DNA of 64,000 nt from Weissella uvarum (GCF_016908785.1 NZ_JAFBEO010000001.1:248001-312000), one strand, 5' to 3'. Positions 45,637-56,056 are shown, counted from the stretch's first letter. Notes: a model not told the origin generated them from the sequence alone. Numbers and translations are program-made.

Positions 45637-47130
45637 TTAGAAGCGATTCATTTCCTCATTGTTAGCTGTCACATCTTTGACGTAACCTTGAATCTCATCA
45701 ATTAAGTCCATCTTATGTTGCCAAGCCTTCTTTGACAAATCCACCGGATACTCTTGTGGGTTCAAATCGCGACGGTATTCTGACCATAAGCTCTTCAAAC
45801 TATCCATTGAGTATTGACGAATATCCTTTACCTCAGGTGATTGATAAATGACTTCACCATCGACAACCATATCCTGCAAAATTGGTCGTGCAGTATAATC
45901 CTTCACGGTCTTATTCAAATACGTATAGTTGGGGTGGAACATATACAAACCTTCTGGTAAGTTTTGGGGATCTTCGTCAGCAAGCGCAACATAATCACCT
46001 TGTGACTTACCATCCTTGTTTGAGGTAATTCGCCAAACTTGCTTCTTACCTGGTGTTGAAATTTTTTCAGCTGAACCAGAAATCTTAATCGTATCAACCA
46101 TGTTACCACGCTCGTTTTCGATTGAGACCATCTTATAAACACCACCCAAAGCAGCCTGATCATAAGCAGTAATTAACTTCGTACCAATTCCCCAGACATC
46201 AATTTTTGCATCTTGACGCTTCAAGCTGGTAATCGTTTCTTCATCCAAGTCGTTCGATGCATAAATTTTAGCATCAGGATAACCGGCCCGATCCAATAGT
46301 TGGCGCACCCCCTTTGATAGATAGGCCATGTCACCACTATCAATTCGAACACCTTGGAAGTTAATCTTATCTCCAAATTCATCCGCTACTCGAATAGCTG
46401 CAGGCACACCGGAACGTAAAGTATCGTACGTATCTACTAAGAAGACCACATCATGATGTGTTTCAGCATAGGCCTTAAAGGCATCATAATCGCTACGATA
46501 AGTTTGAACGAGGCTATGTGCATGGGTCCCTGAAATTGGAATATTAAATAACTTTCCAGCCCGCACATTTGAAGTCGCATTAAATCCACCGATGTAAGCG
46601 GCCCGAGTTCCCCACAAAGCTGCATCAATTTCTTGAGCCCGGCGCGTACCAAATTCAAGCAAACCTTGATCTCCCACGACCGTCCGAATCCGGGCAGCCT
46701 TTGTAGCGATTAGAGTTTGGTAATTAACCATATTCAACAAAGGTGTTTCAATTAATTGAGCATCGAAAACCGTTCCCTCAACTTGAACAATTGGTTCATT
46801 ATTGAAAACAACTTCACCTTCATAAGGCGCCCGAACAGTACCTTTAAAGCGCCAATTTTCTAGATAATCAATAAAACGTTCATCAAATTCGCCACTCTCA
46901 TGTAAATAAGCAATGTCAGTTTCTGAAAAATGCAAATCCTGTAAGAATTCCAACATATGCTCTAAGCCAGCAAAAATAGCATACCCATTTTCGAAGGGCA
47001 TTTTACGAAAATACATTTCAAATACAGCTTTTCGTTCATGAATCCCTTTTAGAAAATATGTTTGCATCATTGAAAGCTGATAGGCATCTGTATGTAAAGC
47101 CAAACTGTCATCTGAATACTTTTGAGTCAT
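45637..47130 (-). CDS. pncB: Nicotinate phosphoribosyltransferase
   Basis: 497-residue enzyme joining nicotinate to PRPP, the entry step of NAD salvage. The active-site histidine motif SGTHAHSLVQ, the LLEFGTRRAQ segment, and GVRIDSGDMAYLSK of the type II phosphoribosyltransferase fold are present. GGAG upstream of the ATG; promoter TTGATT-16-TATAAT at 47156-47183. With nadE it forms an NAD salvage unit; the middle step (nadD) is not in this window. Confidence 0.96.
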   Translation of the reverse strand: MTQKYSDDSLALHTDAYQLSMMQTYFLKGIHERKAVFEMYFRKMPFENGYAIFAGLEHMLEFLQDLHFSETDIAYLHESGEFDERFIDYLENWRFKGTVRAPYEGEVVFNNEPIVQVEGTVFDAQLIETPLLNMVNYQTLIATKAARIRTVVGDQGLLEFGTRRAQEIDAALWGTRAAYIGGFNATSNVRAGKLFNIPISGTHAHSLVQTYRSDYDAFKAYAETHHDVVFLVDTYDTLRSGVPAAIRVADEFGDKINFQGVRIDSGDMAYLSKGVRQLLDRAGYPDAKIYASNDLDEETITSLKRQDAKIDVWGIGTKLITAYDQAALGGVYKMVSIENERGNMVDTIKISGSAEKISTPGKKQVWRITSNKDGKSQGDYVALADEDPQNLPEGLYMFHPNYTYLNKTVKDYTARPILQDMVVDGEVIYQSPEVKDIRQYSMDSLKSLWSEYRRDLNPQEYPVDLSKKAWQHKMDLIDEIQGYVKDVTANNEEMNRF

Positions 47131-47155
47131 TAGAATTCTCCATTAAAATTGCATT

Positions 47156-47183
47156 ATTATAGTCTAAACATCTAATTAATCAA
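47156..47183 (-). promoter_or_regulatory. pncB promoter
   Basis: Minus-strand TTGATT (47178-47183), 16 bases, TATAAT (47156-47161), about 26 bases before the start codon. Confidence 0.6.
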
Positions 47184-47289
47184 TATTGTACCACATATCC
47201 CCAAAAGCAAAGCACGAACTATCTGAATTAATAAAGCGCTTGCACAAAAAGATTAAAAATCAATTTGTAAATTTTTTTGAATAAATTTG

Positions 47290-47645
47290 TTGACACCCTA
47301 AATAATATCGGCTAATATACTGGACAAGGAAATAAGCAAACAAGTTGAGCAGGAAAGTAAACCTGAAACATGTGGCTCAGAGAAAACAACATTGGTGGGA
47401 GTTGTTACACATTGTTCACGTTGAAAATGGCCTGTGATTGGCATTAATGAGCAGCAAGACTGTAAGTTAATGACGTGATGGTCTACGTTACAAGACACAC
47501 GAATCGGCATAGCATCATTTCGCTCCCTGCCCGCTCGTTGCCGAGGTCTAAAAGAGCAATCTTTTAGATAAAGTAGAATGGTAACACGGAGATCCGTTTC
47601 TATAAGTATCTGTATAACAGGTATCTATAGAAACGGATTTTTTTA
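47290..47645 (+). promoter_or_regulatory. tRNA-Met T-box leader of the methionine importer, with promoter and terminator
   Basis: Promoter TTGACA (47290-47295), 17 bases, TAATAT (47313-47318). The leader shows stem I with an AGTA on the 5' side and GAA-A-ATG on the 3' side (specifier ATG at 47427-47429, flanked by pairing CAGG/CCTG), and an AGAGA motif. The T-box core AATGGTAACACGG (about 47577-47589) has UGGU, fitting a tRNA with discriminator A. A strong terminator follows: ATCCGTTTCTATA / TATAGAAACGGAT plus T7 (about 47591-47645). Uncharged tRNA-Met should stabilise the antiterminator and switch on metQNI. Confidence 0.9.
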
Positions 47646-47712
47646 TTGTCCTACTTTAGCCTCAATGGTTTGTCAGTCGCTGTCGGAATTAGAATCACAA
47701 AGGAGATTTTAT

Positions 47713-48558
47713 ATGTCAAATTTCATTAAGTTTAGTACATTAGCCGCAACTTCTATTATCGCTGTCTCAACCTTGAGTCCTATCGCTGCAACACCTATCC
47801 ACGCTGATAGTAAAGAAAAAACAGTTACGGTTGGTTTAGTTGGTTCAGATGATTTAAAGCTTTGGAAGGAAGTTGCTAAGACCGCCAAAGATAAATACAA
47901 CATCAACGTGAAAACCAAGACTTTCACAGATTATAATCAACCAAATAAAGCTGTTGCTGATGGTTCAATTGATTTGAACGCCTTCCAACACAAGTACTTC
48001 TTAAGTGATTGGAACAAGCACAATGGTAATAAGGTTAAGGCCATCGGTGATACCAGCATTTCACCAATGCGGGTGTATGCTAACTCAGCTAAGAAAGTTA
48101 CCGACTTTAAGAAGGGCGACACCATTGCCCTACCAAATGACCCAACTAATGAAGGTCGGGCCCTTCAAATTCTTCAATCCGCTGGTGTGCTAAAGTTGAA
48201 AAATGATAAGTTACCAACAACGAAAGATATTAAGCAAAACAAACTTGATTTGAAGTTTAAGGAACTATCAGCGGATCAAGTGGCCAATGCCTACCGTTCA
48301 AAGAACGTACAAGGCGCTGTCATTAACACAAACTACGCTCAAGAAGCCAAGATTAATTTGAAGTCAGCCATTTATGTTGAACCATTAAACAAGGATTCAA
48401 AGAAGTGGGTTAACGTCATCGCGGCTAAGAAGAGCAAGGCCAACGACGACGCTTACAAGAAGGTTGTTAAGGCTTACCAATCAAAGGCCACTAAGCAAGA
48501 AATTAAGCATGAATTCGGAGACACAGTTATCCCAGCTTGGGATCGCAAATTTCAGTAA
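47713..48558 (+). CDS. metQ: Methionine ABC transporter substrate-binding protein (MetQ/NlpA family)
   Basis: 281-residue receptor for methionine. The N-terminal signal region has a hydrophobic core (about 7-28) and an AxA-like site (IHADS) but no cysteine, so it is not a conventional lipoprotein. The mature part has NlpA features: TVGLVGSDDLKLWKEV, DLNAFQHKYFL, ALPNDPTNEGRALQIL and VNVIAAKK. AGGAG lies 7 bases before the ATG at 47713; a longer frame into the T-box terminator is rejected. First gene of the metQ-metN-metI operon. Confidence 0.93.
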   Translation: MSNFIKFSTLAATSIIAVSTLSPIAATPIHADSKEKTVTVGLVGSDDLKLWKEVAKTAKDKYNINVKTKTFTDYNQPNKAVADGSIDLNAFQHKYFLSDWNKHNGNKVKAIGDTSISPMRVYANSAKKVTDFKKGDTIALPNDPTNEGRALQILQSAGVLKLKNDKLPTTKDIKQNKLDLKFKELSADQVANAYRSKNVQGAVINTNYAQEAKINLKSAIYVEPLNKDSKKWVNVIAAKKSKANDDAYKKVVKAYQSKATKQEIKHEFGDTVIPAWDRKFQ

Positions 48559-48566
48559 CTTTAACT

Positions 48567-48583
48567 CCAGGCTTTCGGCCTGG
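48567..48583 (+). other. Small hairpin between metQ and metN
   Basis: CCAGGC-TTTC-GGCCTGG forms a tight stem just after the metQ stop, with no T tract. It may protect the upstream mRNA and raise MetQ relative to MetN and MetI, rather than terminate. Confidence 0.5.
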
Positions 48584-48617
48584 GTTAATACATAACTAAA
48601 ACATAAAGGAGACTACT

Positions 48618-49667
48618 ATGGCAGTTATTGAATTAAAAGATATCAATGTGTCTTTCAAACAAAAAGACAAAACTATCGTTGCGGTACAAAATGAAAGTTT
48701 AACGGTTGAGAAAGGCGATATTTATGGAATCGTCGGTTACTCTGGTGCCGGTAAATCAACGTTAGTTCGAACAATTAATTTACTACAAAAGCCAACACAA
48801 GGATCAGTTAAGGTCAATGGCGTTGATATGGAAAGCCTTTCAGAAGATGAATTACGTGATAGTCGTAAGAAAATCGGCATGATTTTCCAACATTTCAACT
48901 TAATGGATGAGTTAACAGTATTTGATAACATTGCCCAACCATTGAAGCACAGTAAGTTATCAAAGAAAGACAAGCATGCTAAGATCAACCATTTGTTGGA
49001 CTTGGTAGGCTTGGCTGATCGCAGTTCTAACTACCCCTCACAACTTTCTGGTGGTCAAAAGCAACGAGTCGCAATTGCCCGAGCTTTGGCAAACGACCCT
49101 GAAATTTTGATTTCCGATGAAGCAACTTCTGCTTTAGACCCTAAGACCACGGTCCAAATTCTTGAAATTTTGAAGCATTTGAATGAAGAATTAGGTTTAA
49201 CAATTGTTTTGATTACTCACGAGATGCAAGCCATCAAAGAAATTGCGAATAAAGTGGCGGTTATGGAAGATGGCCGGATTATCGAGCGTGGTACCCTACT
49301 TGAAATCTTCACCAATCCACAACAACAATTGACTAAAGACTTCATTAATACGGCCACAAATCGTGATGAAGCCCTTGTTAAGGTGCGTGAATTACTTGCA
49401 ACGCAACCACTTAGTGCTGATGAGCGTCTCGTCCAAATTAACTACGTGGGAAATGATACAGCCCAACCACTACTATCAACAATCTATGCTGATTACGGCG
49501 TAACAACCAACATTCTATATTCTAATATGGAAATTTTAACGCAAACACCGGTTGGCTTAGCCATTGCGGTCTTCAAGGGTGAAGACCAAGGTATCAATAC
49601 AGCAATTACCAGTTTGATTGATCATGGTGTACAAGTAACTGAACTCGACCCAAAGGAGGTAAATTAA
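48618..49667 (+). CDS. metN: Methionine ABC transporter ATP-binding protein
   Basis: 349-residue ATPase of the MetNIQ importer: Walker [11 protein letters not shown]-loop FQHFNL, signature LSGGQKQR, Walker [14 protein letters not shown], switch His LITHE. A C-terminal NIL domain (about 265-345) that senses methionine for transinhibition is present. GGAGA precedes the ATG. It is followed one base later by metI. Confidence 0.95.
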   Translation: MAVIELKDINVSFKQKDKTIVAVQNESLTVEKGDIYGIVGYSGAGKSTLVRTINLLQKPTQGSVKVNGVDMESLSEDELRDSRKKIGMIFQHFNLMDELTVFDNIAQPLKHSKLSKKDKHAKINHLLDLVGLADRSSNYPSQLSGGQKQRVAIARALANDPEILISDEATSALDPKTTVQILEILKHLNEELGLTIVLITHEMQAIKEIANKVAVMEDGRIIERGTLLEIFTNPQQQLTKDFINTATNRDEALVKVRELLATQPLSADERLVQINYVGNDTAQPLLSTIYADYGVTTNILYSNMEILTQTPVGLAIAVFKGEDQGINTAITSLIDHGVQVTELDPKEVN

Positions 49668-49668
49668 T

Positions 49669-50364
49669 ATGTTAAATTGGATTGAAACAAATCTCCCTGG
49701 CGTTTATTCACTTGGTTGGGGCGGCGATTCTGGCTGGGGTACCGCTATTGGCCAAACCCTTTATATGACTCTTGGTGCCGCTTTCTTTGGTGGCATAATT
49801 GGATTGGCTTTCGGGATTGGATTGGTCATGACTGATGAAAAAGGAATTACACCTAATCGCATCCTTTTCCAAATTCTCGACAAAGTTGTTTCTGTTGGCC
49901 GTGCGATTCCATTCATCATCATGGTCGTTATTTTCTCACCTCTAACGCAATTCATTGTTGGCTCGACCATTGGGGCCACCGCAGCTTTGGTGCCATTGTC
50001 ATTAGGTGTCTTCCCCTTTTACGCTCGTCAAGTTCAAGTCGCCTTATCAAGCGTTTCAGAAGGTAAGGTTGAAGCAGCTCGAGCCTTTGGTGCTAGTGAT
50101 TCAGACATTATCTTTGACGTTTATCTTCGTGAAGGCCGTTCAGAGTTGATTCGTGTTTCAACGGTTACTATGATTAGTTTGGTGGGACTAACTGCCATGG
50201 CCGGTGCGATTGGTGCTGGCGGTCTTGGAACTACTGCCATTGTGACTGGTTACCAACGCTTCCAAAACGATGTGATGTGGGTAGCAACCATCTTAATTTT
50301 GCTCTTCATTGTGTTGATTCAATTTATTGGAGATATGCTTGCACGTCACTACAGCCATCATTAA
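49669..50364 (+). CDS. metI: Methionine ABC transporter permease
   Basis: 231-residue permease with about five to six membrane helices and the EAA coupling loop (SEGKVEAARAFGASDSDIIFDVYLREG). The start follows the metN stop by one base with GGAGG upstream. Last gene of the T-box-controlled operon; terminator follows. Confidence 0.95.
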   Translation: MLNWIETNLPGVYSLGWGGDSGWGTAIGQTLYMTLGAAFFGGIIGLAFGIGLVMTDEKGITPNRILFQILDKVVSVGRAIPFIIMVVIFSPLTQFIVGSTIGATAALVPLSLGVFPFYARQVQVALSSVSEGKVEAARAFGASDSDIIFDVYLREGRSELIRVSTVTMISLVGLTAMAGAIGAGGLGTTAIVTGYQRFQNDVMWVATILILLFIVLIQFIGDMLARHYSHH

Positions 50365-50374
50365 TAAGCTAAAT

Positions 50375-50412
50375 AAAAAAGGAGCTATCTACTATGGATA
50401 GCTCCTTTTTTA
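50375..50412 (+). terminator. Terminator of the metQNI operon
   Basis: Perfect stem AAAAAAGGAGCTATC / GATAGCTCCTTTTTT with a 7-base loop, right after metI. Confidence 0.9.
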
Positions 50413-50824
50413 TGCTGATAACTTTATCTATCGGCCTTAGCTGATACCCTTTCTACATCAGAGACCAAATTGAATCAAATAACCTGATCAGTCACTAAAC
50501 TACTTCATGTTTCAGTCAATCCTTATCACACCGCACCAAAGCATAATGATACGAAATTAATCAGATTCCATGCATCAAACCCAACTAGCGCATTAGTCTC
50601 CTACCTAGTCCACTGTCATGATCACAACCGCCACATGCTAATAGCATGACACATCTAAGGCTTCAAAATACCTATGTATACAAAAAAACCTCACACATCA
50701 GAGAGCGCGATGTTAAACACCATTCAACCTAGACTTGGTAAAAATACCATCATCGTAACGGTTTATACTCAAAGATATGAGAGATTCCATTGTTAATTAT
50801 AACTAATTAACTAATAAACAAATA
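50413..50824. other. 412-bp region without genes between the met operon and rplQ
   Basis: No credible reading frame or known RNA seen on either strand. The AT-rich dyad GTTAATTA / TAATTAAC just past the rplQ stop lacks a U-tract on the minus strand, so no convincing rplQ terminator was found. In many Lactobacillales ecfA1 starts here; this may be the scar of a rearrangement. Confidence 0.6.
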
Positions 50825-51211
50825 TTAGTCAACCAATTCCAAGATGACCATTGGTGCAGCGTCTCCACGACGTTGGTCCAACTTTAAGATACGAGTGTAA
50901 CCACCCGCACGGCCTTCAAAGCGTGGTGCAACATTGTCAAACAAGTATTGCACTGCGTCTTGAATCTTAACCTTGTCATCTTCGGTCGTTTGTACGTCAG
51001 CAACGACGTTACGCAAGTAAGCAGCGGCCTTACGACGAGAGTTCAAGTCACCACGCTTACCAAGTGTAATCATCTTATCTGCTGTACGACGAACTTCCTT
51101 CGCGCGAGCTTCAGTCGTTTCAATACGACCATTAATCAACAATGAAGTTGTTAAGTCACGCAACATAGCTTTACGTTGTGAGCTAGTACGTCCCAACTTA
51201 CGGTATCCCAT
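50825..51211 (-). CDS. rplQ: 50S ribosomal protein L17
   Basis: 128 residues starting [20 protein letters not shown], with [28 protein letters not shown] and the C-terminal [25 protein letters not shown]. Full length for the Firmicutes short form. Last gene of the alpha operon, 39 bases after rpoA. Confidence 0.98.
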   Translation of the reverse strand: MGYRKLGRTSSQRKAMLRDLTTSLLINGRIETTEARAKEVRRTADKMITLGKRGDLNSRRKAAAYLRNVVADVQTTEDDKVKIQDAVQYLFDNVAPRFEGRAGGYTRILKLDQRRGDAAPMVILELVD

Positions 51212-51250
51212 GAGTGTATCCTCCTTTTCTTGGAATTCTATTTATTTAAT

Positions 51251-52195
51251 TTAATCTTCCTTGCGGAATCCCAAACCAAGCGCTTCGAGCTTGTCTTGGA
51301 TTTCGTCAAGTGATTTACGTCCCAAATTGCGAACAGTCATCATTTGAGCTTCTGTACGATCAGTTAACTCTTGAATAGTGTTGATTCCGGCACGCTTTAG
51401 GCAGTTATATGAACGAACCGACAAGTCCAATTCTTCAATTGGCACTTCAGCATGCTTGCTGGTTGTCGCTTCTTCCTTATCTACCATAACTTGTGTTTCA
51501 ACAGCACGTTCTGAAAGTTCAACGAATGGTGCCAAGTGATCAGAAAGAACACGTGCAGCAAGAGAAATAGCTTCTGTTGCTGTAAGTGAACCATCAGTCC
51601 AGATGTCCATTGTCAACTTATCAAAGTCATTACGTTGACCCACACGAGTTTCCTCAACTTGATAATTTACGCGTTCGATTGGGGTAAAGATTGAATCAAT
51701 TGCTAGAACACCAATTGGCGTATCCTCATGCAATTCCTTATTCTGGTCACCAGAAACATAACCACGACCACGAACAGCAGTCACAGTCATATGCAAAGTA
51801 GCACCAGCAGCAACAGTTGCAATGTATTGATCCTTATTTAGAACCTCAACATCAGCATCACCAACTAAATCGCCGGCTGTGACTGTTGCAGGTCCATTAA
51901 CATTTACTTCGAGCGTCTTCTCATCATCACTATCGATACGCATTGAAACCTTTTTAAGGTTCAAGATGATTTGCGTTACGTCTTCAACAACCCCTTCGAC
52001 TGTTGAAAACTCATGCAAAACGCCATCAATTTGTACTGAGTTGATTGCCGCACCGGGCAATGAAGACAACAATACACGGCGTAGGGAGTTACCCAAAGTA
52101 GTTCCGTAACCACGTTCAAGCGGCTCAACCACAAACTTACCGTAATTACTATCCTCTTCAACCAGTGTAATCTTTGGGTTTTCGAATTCAAGCAT
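51251..52195 (-). CDS. rpoA: DNA-directed RNA polymerase subunit alpha
   Basis: 314-residue alpha subunit. The N-terminal assembly domain ([28 protein letters not shown]) is followed by a linker and the C-terminal domain with the helix-hairpin-helix ([42 protein letters not shown]) that contacts UP elements and activators. ATG at 52195 with AAGGGG upstream. Between rpsK and rplQ as usual. Confidence 0.98.
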   Translation of the reverse strand: MLEFENPKITLVEEDSNYGKFVVEPLERGYGTTLGNSLRRVLLSSLPGAAINSVQIDGVLHEFSTVEGVVEDVTQIILNLKKVSMRIDSDDEKTLEVNVNGPATVTAGDLVGDADVEVLNKDQYIATVAAGATLHMTVTAVRGRGYVSGDQNKELHEDTPIGVLAIDSIFTPIERVNYQVEETRVGQRNDFDKLTMDIWTDGSLTATEAISLAARVLSDHLAPFVELSERAVETQVMVDKEEATTSKHAEVPIEELDLSVRSYNCLKRAGINTIQELTDRTEAQMMTVRNLGRKSLDEIQDKLEALGLGFRKED

Positions 52196-52247
52196 ACTGT
52201 TTGTTACCCCTTTCAAAGCATTGTGCGCTAACTAGTTGCACTAACAA

Positions 52248-52634
52248 TTAGACACGACGACGCTTTGGTGGGCGTGAACCGTTGTGTGGCACTGGAGTAA
52301 CATCTTTAATTGCTGTTACTTCCAAACCAGCAGCGGCCAACGCACGAATAGCTGACTCACGTCCTGAACCAGGACCCTTGACAGTTACTTCAACAGTCTT
52401 CATGCCACTTTCCATAGCTGCCTTTGCAGCGGCTTCAGCTGCCATTTGCGCAGCAAATGGCGTTGACTTACGGCTACCCTTGAATCCAAGAGCACCAGCT
52501 GATGACCATGATACTGCATTACCTTGAACGTCAGTAATCATGACAATCGTGTTGTTGAATGTTGCGTGAATGTGAGCTACACCACTTTCAATATTCTTCT
52601 TTACACGACGCTTACGATTTGTACGACCTGCCAT
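52248..52634 (-). CDS. rpsK: 30S ribosomal protein S11
   Basis: 128-residue platform protein ([36 protein letters not shown]-terminal [18 protein letters not shown]). The second ATG of the frame is the one matching the family and has the better-spaced AAGGAG site. It follows rpsM by 31 bases and precedes rpoA. Confidence 0.98.
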   Translation of the reverse strand: MAGRTNRKRRVKKNIESGVAHIHATFNNTIVMITDVQGNAVSWSSAGALGFKGSRKSTPFAAQMAAEAAAKAAMESGMKTVEVTVKGPGSGRESAIRALAAAGLEVTAIKDVTPVPHNGSRPPKRRRV

Positions 52635-52665
52635 AATCAAGTGATCTCCTTTCTGACAAATTTAA

Positions 52666-53031
52666 TTACTTCTTCTTACCTGCAATTGAAACAGCTGGGC
52701 CTTTACGAGTACGTGCATTGTTCTTCGTATGTTGTCCGCGAACAGGCAAGTTACGACGATGACGTAGACCACGGTATGATCCAATTTCCTTTAGGTTCTT
52801 AATGTTCATTGAGACTTCACGACGCAAGTCACCTTCCACCTTGATACCGTCTACGACGGCACGGATGGCGTCTTCTTGGTCGGGAGTCAAGTCACGAACA
52901 CGAACGTCTTCAGAAACACCAGCTTCAGAAAGAATTTTTTCTGCAGTAGTATTACCGATTCCGTATACATATGTTAATGCAATCACGATACGCTTATCGC
53001 GAGGCAAATCAACACCAGCAATACGAGCCAT
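52666..53031 (-). CDS. rpsM: 30S ribosomal protein S13
   Basis: 121 residues, [26 protein letters not shown], with the helix-two-turn-helix and the basic tail [24 protein letters not shown] that touches P-site tRNA. GGAGG upstream. Between rpmJ and rpsK. Confidence 0.98.
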   Translation of the reverse strand: MARIAGVDLPRDKRIVIALTYVYGIGNTTAEKILSEAGVSEDVRVRDLTPDQEDAIRAVVDGIKVEGDLRREVSMNIKNLKEIGSYRGLRHRRNLPVRGQHTKNNARTRKGPAVSIAGKKK

Positions 53032-53073
53032 TACGATTACCTCCTATATAGTTTATTTGTTTCAAGAATGCAA

Positions 53074-53193
53074 TTAAGCACCTTGACGTTGCTTGTGCTT
53101 TGGGTTTGCAGAGCAAATCACCGTAACACGACCGTTACGCTTAATCACTTTACAGTGATCGCACATAGGCTTTACAGATGGACGAACCTTCAT
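53074..53193 (-). CDS. rpmJ: 50S ribosomal protein L36 (zinc-binding form)
   Basis: 39 residues, [20 protein letters not shown]..., with the Cys-x2-Cys...Cys...His zinc set (CDHC, VIC, KH). GGGAGG lies 9 bases upstream. One residue longer at the C-terminus than the common 38-residue form. Sits between infA and rpsM as expected. Confidence 0.95.
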   Translation of the reverse strand: MKVRPSVKPMCDHCKVIKRNGRVTVICSANPKHKQRQGA

Positions 53194-53226
53194 AATATTT
53201 ACCTCCCTTGGATTTTTGATCGTCAA

Positions 53227-53445
53227 TTATTTAATATAACGATACGTAATACGACCCTTAGTCAAATCATATGGCGACATTTCTACCGTCACACGATCAC
53301 CTGGCAAGATACGAATAAAGTTCTTTCGAATCTTACCTGACACGTGAGCTAAGATTGTCGCCCCGTTTTCCAATTCAACGGTAAACATGGCATTAGGCAT
53401 AGTCTCTTTTACAATGCCTGAAATTTCAATAACATCTTTGGCCAC
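53227..53445 (-). CDS. infA: Translation initiation factor IF-1
   Basis: 72-residue OB-fold protein occupying the ribosomal A site during initiation. [66 protein letters not shown] pattern is standard. First gene of the alpha-operon transcript from the promoter at 53488-53517. Confidence 0.97.
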   Translation of the reverse strand: MAKDVIEISGIVKETMPNAMFTVELENGATILAHVSGKIRKNFIRILPGDRVTVEMSPYDLTKGRITYRYIK

Positions 53446-53487
53446 GTTGCTGCCTCCTTAGTGTGACATTGGAGAACGTAACACGTT

Positions 53488-53517
53488 ATTATATCACAGT
53501 GAATCCAATGAATTCAA
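53488..53517 (-). promoter_or_regulatory. Promoter of infA-rpmJ-rpsM-rpsK-rpoA-rplQ
   Basis: Minus strand: TTGAAT (53512-53517), 18 bases, extended -10 TGA-TATAAT (box 53488-53493), 43 bases before infA. It supplies the alpha operon independently of the long upstream S10/spc transcript. Confidence 0.6.
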
Positions 53518-53532
53518 TATGATAATTTCGAA

Positions 53533-54099
53533 TTACGCTTCCAAGTTATCCAATACTGCTTCAACATCGGTGAACACATCATCTAATGGTTGATCACCTT
53601 CGACTTTGTGTAAGACACCCTTTTCCGCATAAAAATCAGCAATAGGTTCTGTCAACTCACCATTGACGTTCAAACGATTTTGGATGACCTCTGGAGTATC
53701 ATCAGCCCGACCACGAGCCATCATTCGTTGAACTAGAACATCGTTATCAGCAGTGAAGTACAAGACCGCATCAATTTTGCGACCTTGCTCCGCTAACATT
53801 TGTTCTAAAGCTTCAGCTTGTTCAATGTTACGTGGATAACCATCAAGGATGAATCCATTCTTTGTATCATCTTGAGCTAACCGTTCTTTTACGATACCGT
53901 TTGTAACCTCATCAGGAACAAGATTACCAGCATCCATATAAGACTTTGCTTTCATACCAAGTTCTGTTTCGTTTGCCATAGCTTCACGGAACATATCCCC
54001 AGTACTAATATGTGGCAAGTTGTAAGTTTCAACAATCTTTGCAGCTTGAGTACCCTTACCTACGCCAGGTAAACCTAGCAATACGATATTCTTGCTCAT
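53533..54099 (-). CDS. adk: Adenylate kinase (short-lid form)
   Basis: 188-residue enzyme interconverting ATP+AMP and 2 ADP. P-loop [10 protein letters not shown] (7-16), the AMP-binding [10 protein letters not shown] and [12 protein letters not shown] are present. The lid is the short type ([18 protein letters not shown]) without the zinc-binding insert found in many Firmicutes Adk of about 215 residues. Overlaps the secY stop by ATGA. Confidence 0.96.
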   Translation of the reverse strand: MSKNIVLLGLPGVGKGTQAAKIVETYNLPHISTGDMFREAMANETELGMKAKSYMDAGNLVPDEVTNGIVKERLAQDDTKNGFILDGYPRNIEQAEALEQMLAEQGRKIDAVLYFTADNDVLVQRMMARGRADDTPEVIQNRLNVNGELTEPIADFYAEKGVLHKVEGDQPLDDVFTDVEAVLDNLEA

Positions 54100-55403
54100 T
54101 TTGCTTTGACTCCTTCTTGAATAAAACCAACATACTGACGCTTCATTAATAGACCTTCCAACTGACGAATCAAATCAATTGCAACACCGATAACGATCAA
54201 GATTGATGTACCAGACATAGCAAGTTGACTATCTAAGCCAAAGGCATAGGTCGCTAGGATAGGGGCCAAAGCCACAAATCCTAAGAATAGTGCTCCAACA
54301 ACTGACAAACGCATCAAAAGTCCAGATAACCAGCTTTCGGTTGCCTTACCAGGCCGAACACCCACGATATAACTGCCTTGCTTTTGCAAGTTTTCCGCCA
54401 CCTTTTCAGGGTTAACCTGAACAAAAGCGTAGAAGAACGTAAACAAAACAATTAATGCGGTATATAGCAATCCACCTTGTACAGTATTCATATCAAGGAA
54501 TTGCATCACCGTTGTATACCAAGCTGAATCGCCAAACTTAGTGGCAAACAATTGCAAAATTGTTTGCGGGGTCACCAATAATGACGATGCAAAAATCACA
54601 GGAATCACACCAGCAACATTGACCTTCAAAGGTAGATAAGACGTATTACCAGAACCCTTCGCTTGTCGCGTATATTGCATTGGGATCTTACGAATCGCTT
54701 GGTTAAACCAAGTAATAAACGCAACCACAACCAAAAATAGGATGAGGACCCCAATCATAAATGCCCAACCTCGCGCTTGGTCGGCACTCACAATGACATG
54801 TTCTCTGAACAACTTATATACAGAAGCTGGCACTCTTGCGATAATACCAGCGAAAATCAACATTGAGACACCCTGCCCAAGTCCGTGATTTGTAATCATG
54901 TCCCCAAGCCAAACAGCAAACATCGTCCCACCGGTTAGAATAAACCCGATTAGGAGGTATGTTTGCGTGTTGGGGGTGCTAACAAGATTCACTTGACTTA
55001 GTTGATTAAACCCAGCAGTAATTCCAATTGATTGGATGAATGCTAGGACAATCGTCAAATAGCGGGTCACCTGGTTCAGCTTTCGCCGACCAACTTCACC
55101 TTGTTTTGACCATTCAACAAAACGTGGCACAATATCCATCTGAAGGAGCTGTACCACGATTTGTGCAGTAACGTATGGTGAGACTCCCATTGCGAACAAT
55201 GAATAATTTGTAAGACCACCACCGCTAAACATATTCAAAATGCTGCCGAGTCCAGAAGATGCAACGTCTTGTAGGGCTAACGGATTGATTCCAGGAATCG
55301 TAATCTGTGCACCTATTCTGTATACAATCAATATCGCTAAAGTAAAGAACAACTTACTACGGATGTCCTTTTCCTTAAGTGATTGGAACACGGTTTTTAG
55401 CAT
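54096..55403 (-). CDS. secY: Preprotein translocase subunit SecY
   Basis: 435-residue channel subunit with ten membrane helices. Visible: [27 protein letters not shown] at helix 1, the plug region [30 protein letters not shown], and the C-terminal [11 protein letters not shown]-type segment ([23 protein letters not shown]). The ATG shares a base with the rplO stop. Confidence 0.97.
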   Translation of the reverse strand: MLKTVFQSLKEKDIRSKLFFTLAILIVYRIGAQITIPGINPLALQDVASSGLGSILNMFSGGGLTNYSLFAMGVSPYVTAQIVVQLLQMDIVPRFVEWSKQGEVGRRKLNQVTRYLTIVLAFIQSIGITAGFNQLSQVNLVSTPNTQTYLLIGFILTGGTMFAVWLGDMITNHGLGQGVSMLIFAGIIARVPASVYKLFREHVIVSADQARGWAFMIGVLILFLVVVAFITWFNQAIRKIPMQYTRQAKGSGNTSYLPLKVNVAGVIPVIFASSLLVTPQTILQLFATKFGDSAWYTTVMQFLDMNTVQGGLLYTALIVLFTFFYAFVQVNPEKVAENLQKQGSYIVGVRPGKATESWLSGLLMRLSVVGALFLGFVALAPILATYAFGLDSQLAMSGTSILIVIGVAIDLIRQLEGLLMKRQYVGFIQEGVKAK

Positions 55404-55837
55404 TAAATCACCTCAGTTTTACCACCGGCAGCTTCAATTGCTGAAACTGCTGCAGCTGAGAACTTATTAGCCTTAACAGTCAAAGACTTGTCTAGTTGAC
55501 CATTAGCTAAGATCTTAATGCCGTTCAATTCGTTCTTAACGATTCCTGATTCAACCAACAATGCTGGTGTAACTTCAGTTCCGTTATCGAACTTGTTCAA
55601 CGCGTCAAGGTTTACGACAGCGTAATCCTTGCGGTTGATGTTAGTAAATCCACGCTTTGGCTTAAGACGGAACAAAGGCATTTGTCCACCTTCAAAGCCC
55701 ATACGTACCTTACCACGAGCCTTTTGACCTTTTTGACCACGACCTGCGGTCTTACCATTTCCTGAAGACAAACCACGTCCAACACGGTTGCGAACGTGAC
55801 GTGAACCTTCAGATACTTGGAGTTCATTAAGCTTCAT
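55403..55837 (-). CDS. rplO: 50S ribosomal protein L15
   Basis: 144 residues, [41 protein letters not shown] with the glycine-rich extended N-terminus and [20 protein letters not shown]. Late assembly protein of the 50S subunit. Precedes secY as in most bacteria. Confidence 0.98.
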   Translation of the reverse strand: MKLNELQVSEGSRHVRNRVGRGLSSGNGKTAGRGQKGQKARGKVRMGFEGGQMPLFRLKPKRGFTNINRKDYAVVNLDALNKFDNGTEVTPALLVESGIVKNELNGIKILANGQLDKSLTVKANKFSAAAVSAIEAAGGKTEVI

Positions 55838-55870
55838 TAGGGTTGTACCTCCTTCAAAGCAATCTATTAG

Positions 55871-56056
55871 CTACTTAACTACTTCAACAGTAATTAGGTG
55901 AGCAATCTTAAATAGTGCACCACGCGTTGCTGCGTTGTCAGGCAATACGACTGATGAGTTCACCTTGTTCAAACCAAGTGACTTAACAATCGCGCGCTGA
56001 TTTGGCTTACGGTGAGCAGCACTCTTAACAAGTGTAACCTTTACTTGATCGGTCAT
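55871..56056 (-). CDS. rpmD: 50S ribosomal protein L30
   Basis: 61-residue L30 ([57 protein letters not shown]). Small ferredoxin-like fold, complete, with GGAGG upstream, 11 bases after rpsE. Confidence 0.96.
   Translation of the reverse strand: MTDQVKVTLVKSAAHRKPNQRAIVKSLGLNKVNSSVVLPDNAATRGALFKIAHLITVEVVK

Larger units (their letters stand above)
47131..47712. other. 582-bp divergent region between pncB and metQ
   Basis: Holds the pncB promoter on the minus strand and the complete T-box regulatory leader on the plus strand. The stretch 47184-47285 contains only AT-rich sequence. No protein gene. Confidence 0.8.

Noticed and set aside
48567-48583. Terminator between metQ and metN
   Set aside because: Stable hairpin but no T tract; more likely an mRNA stability element.
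50790-50824. Terminator of rplQ formed by GTTAATTA/TAATTAAC
   Set aside because: All A/T stem and no U-tract on the minus strand.
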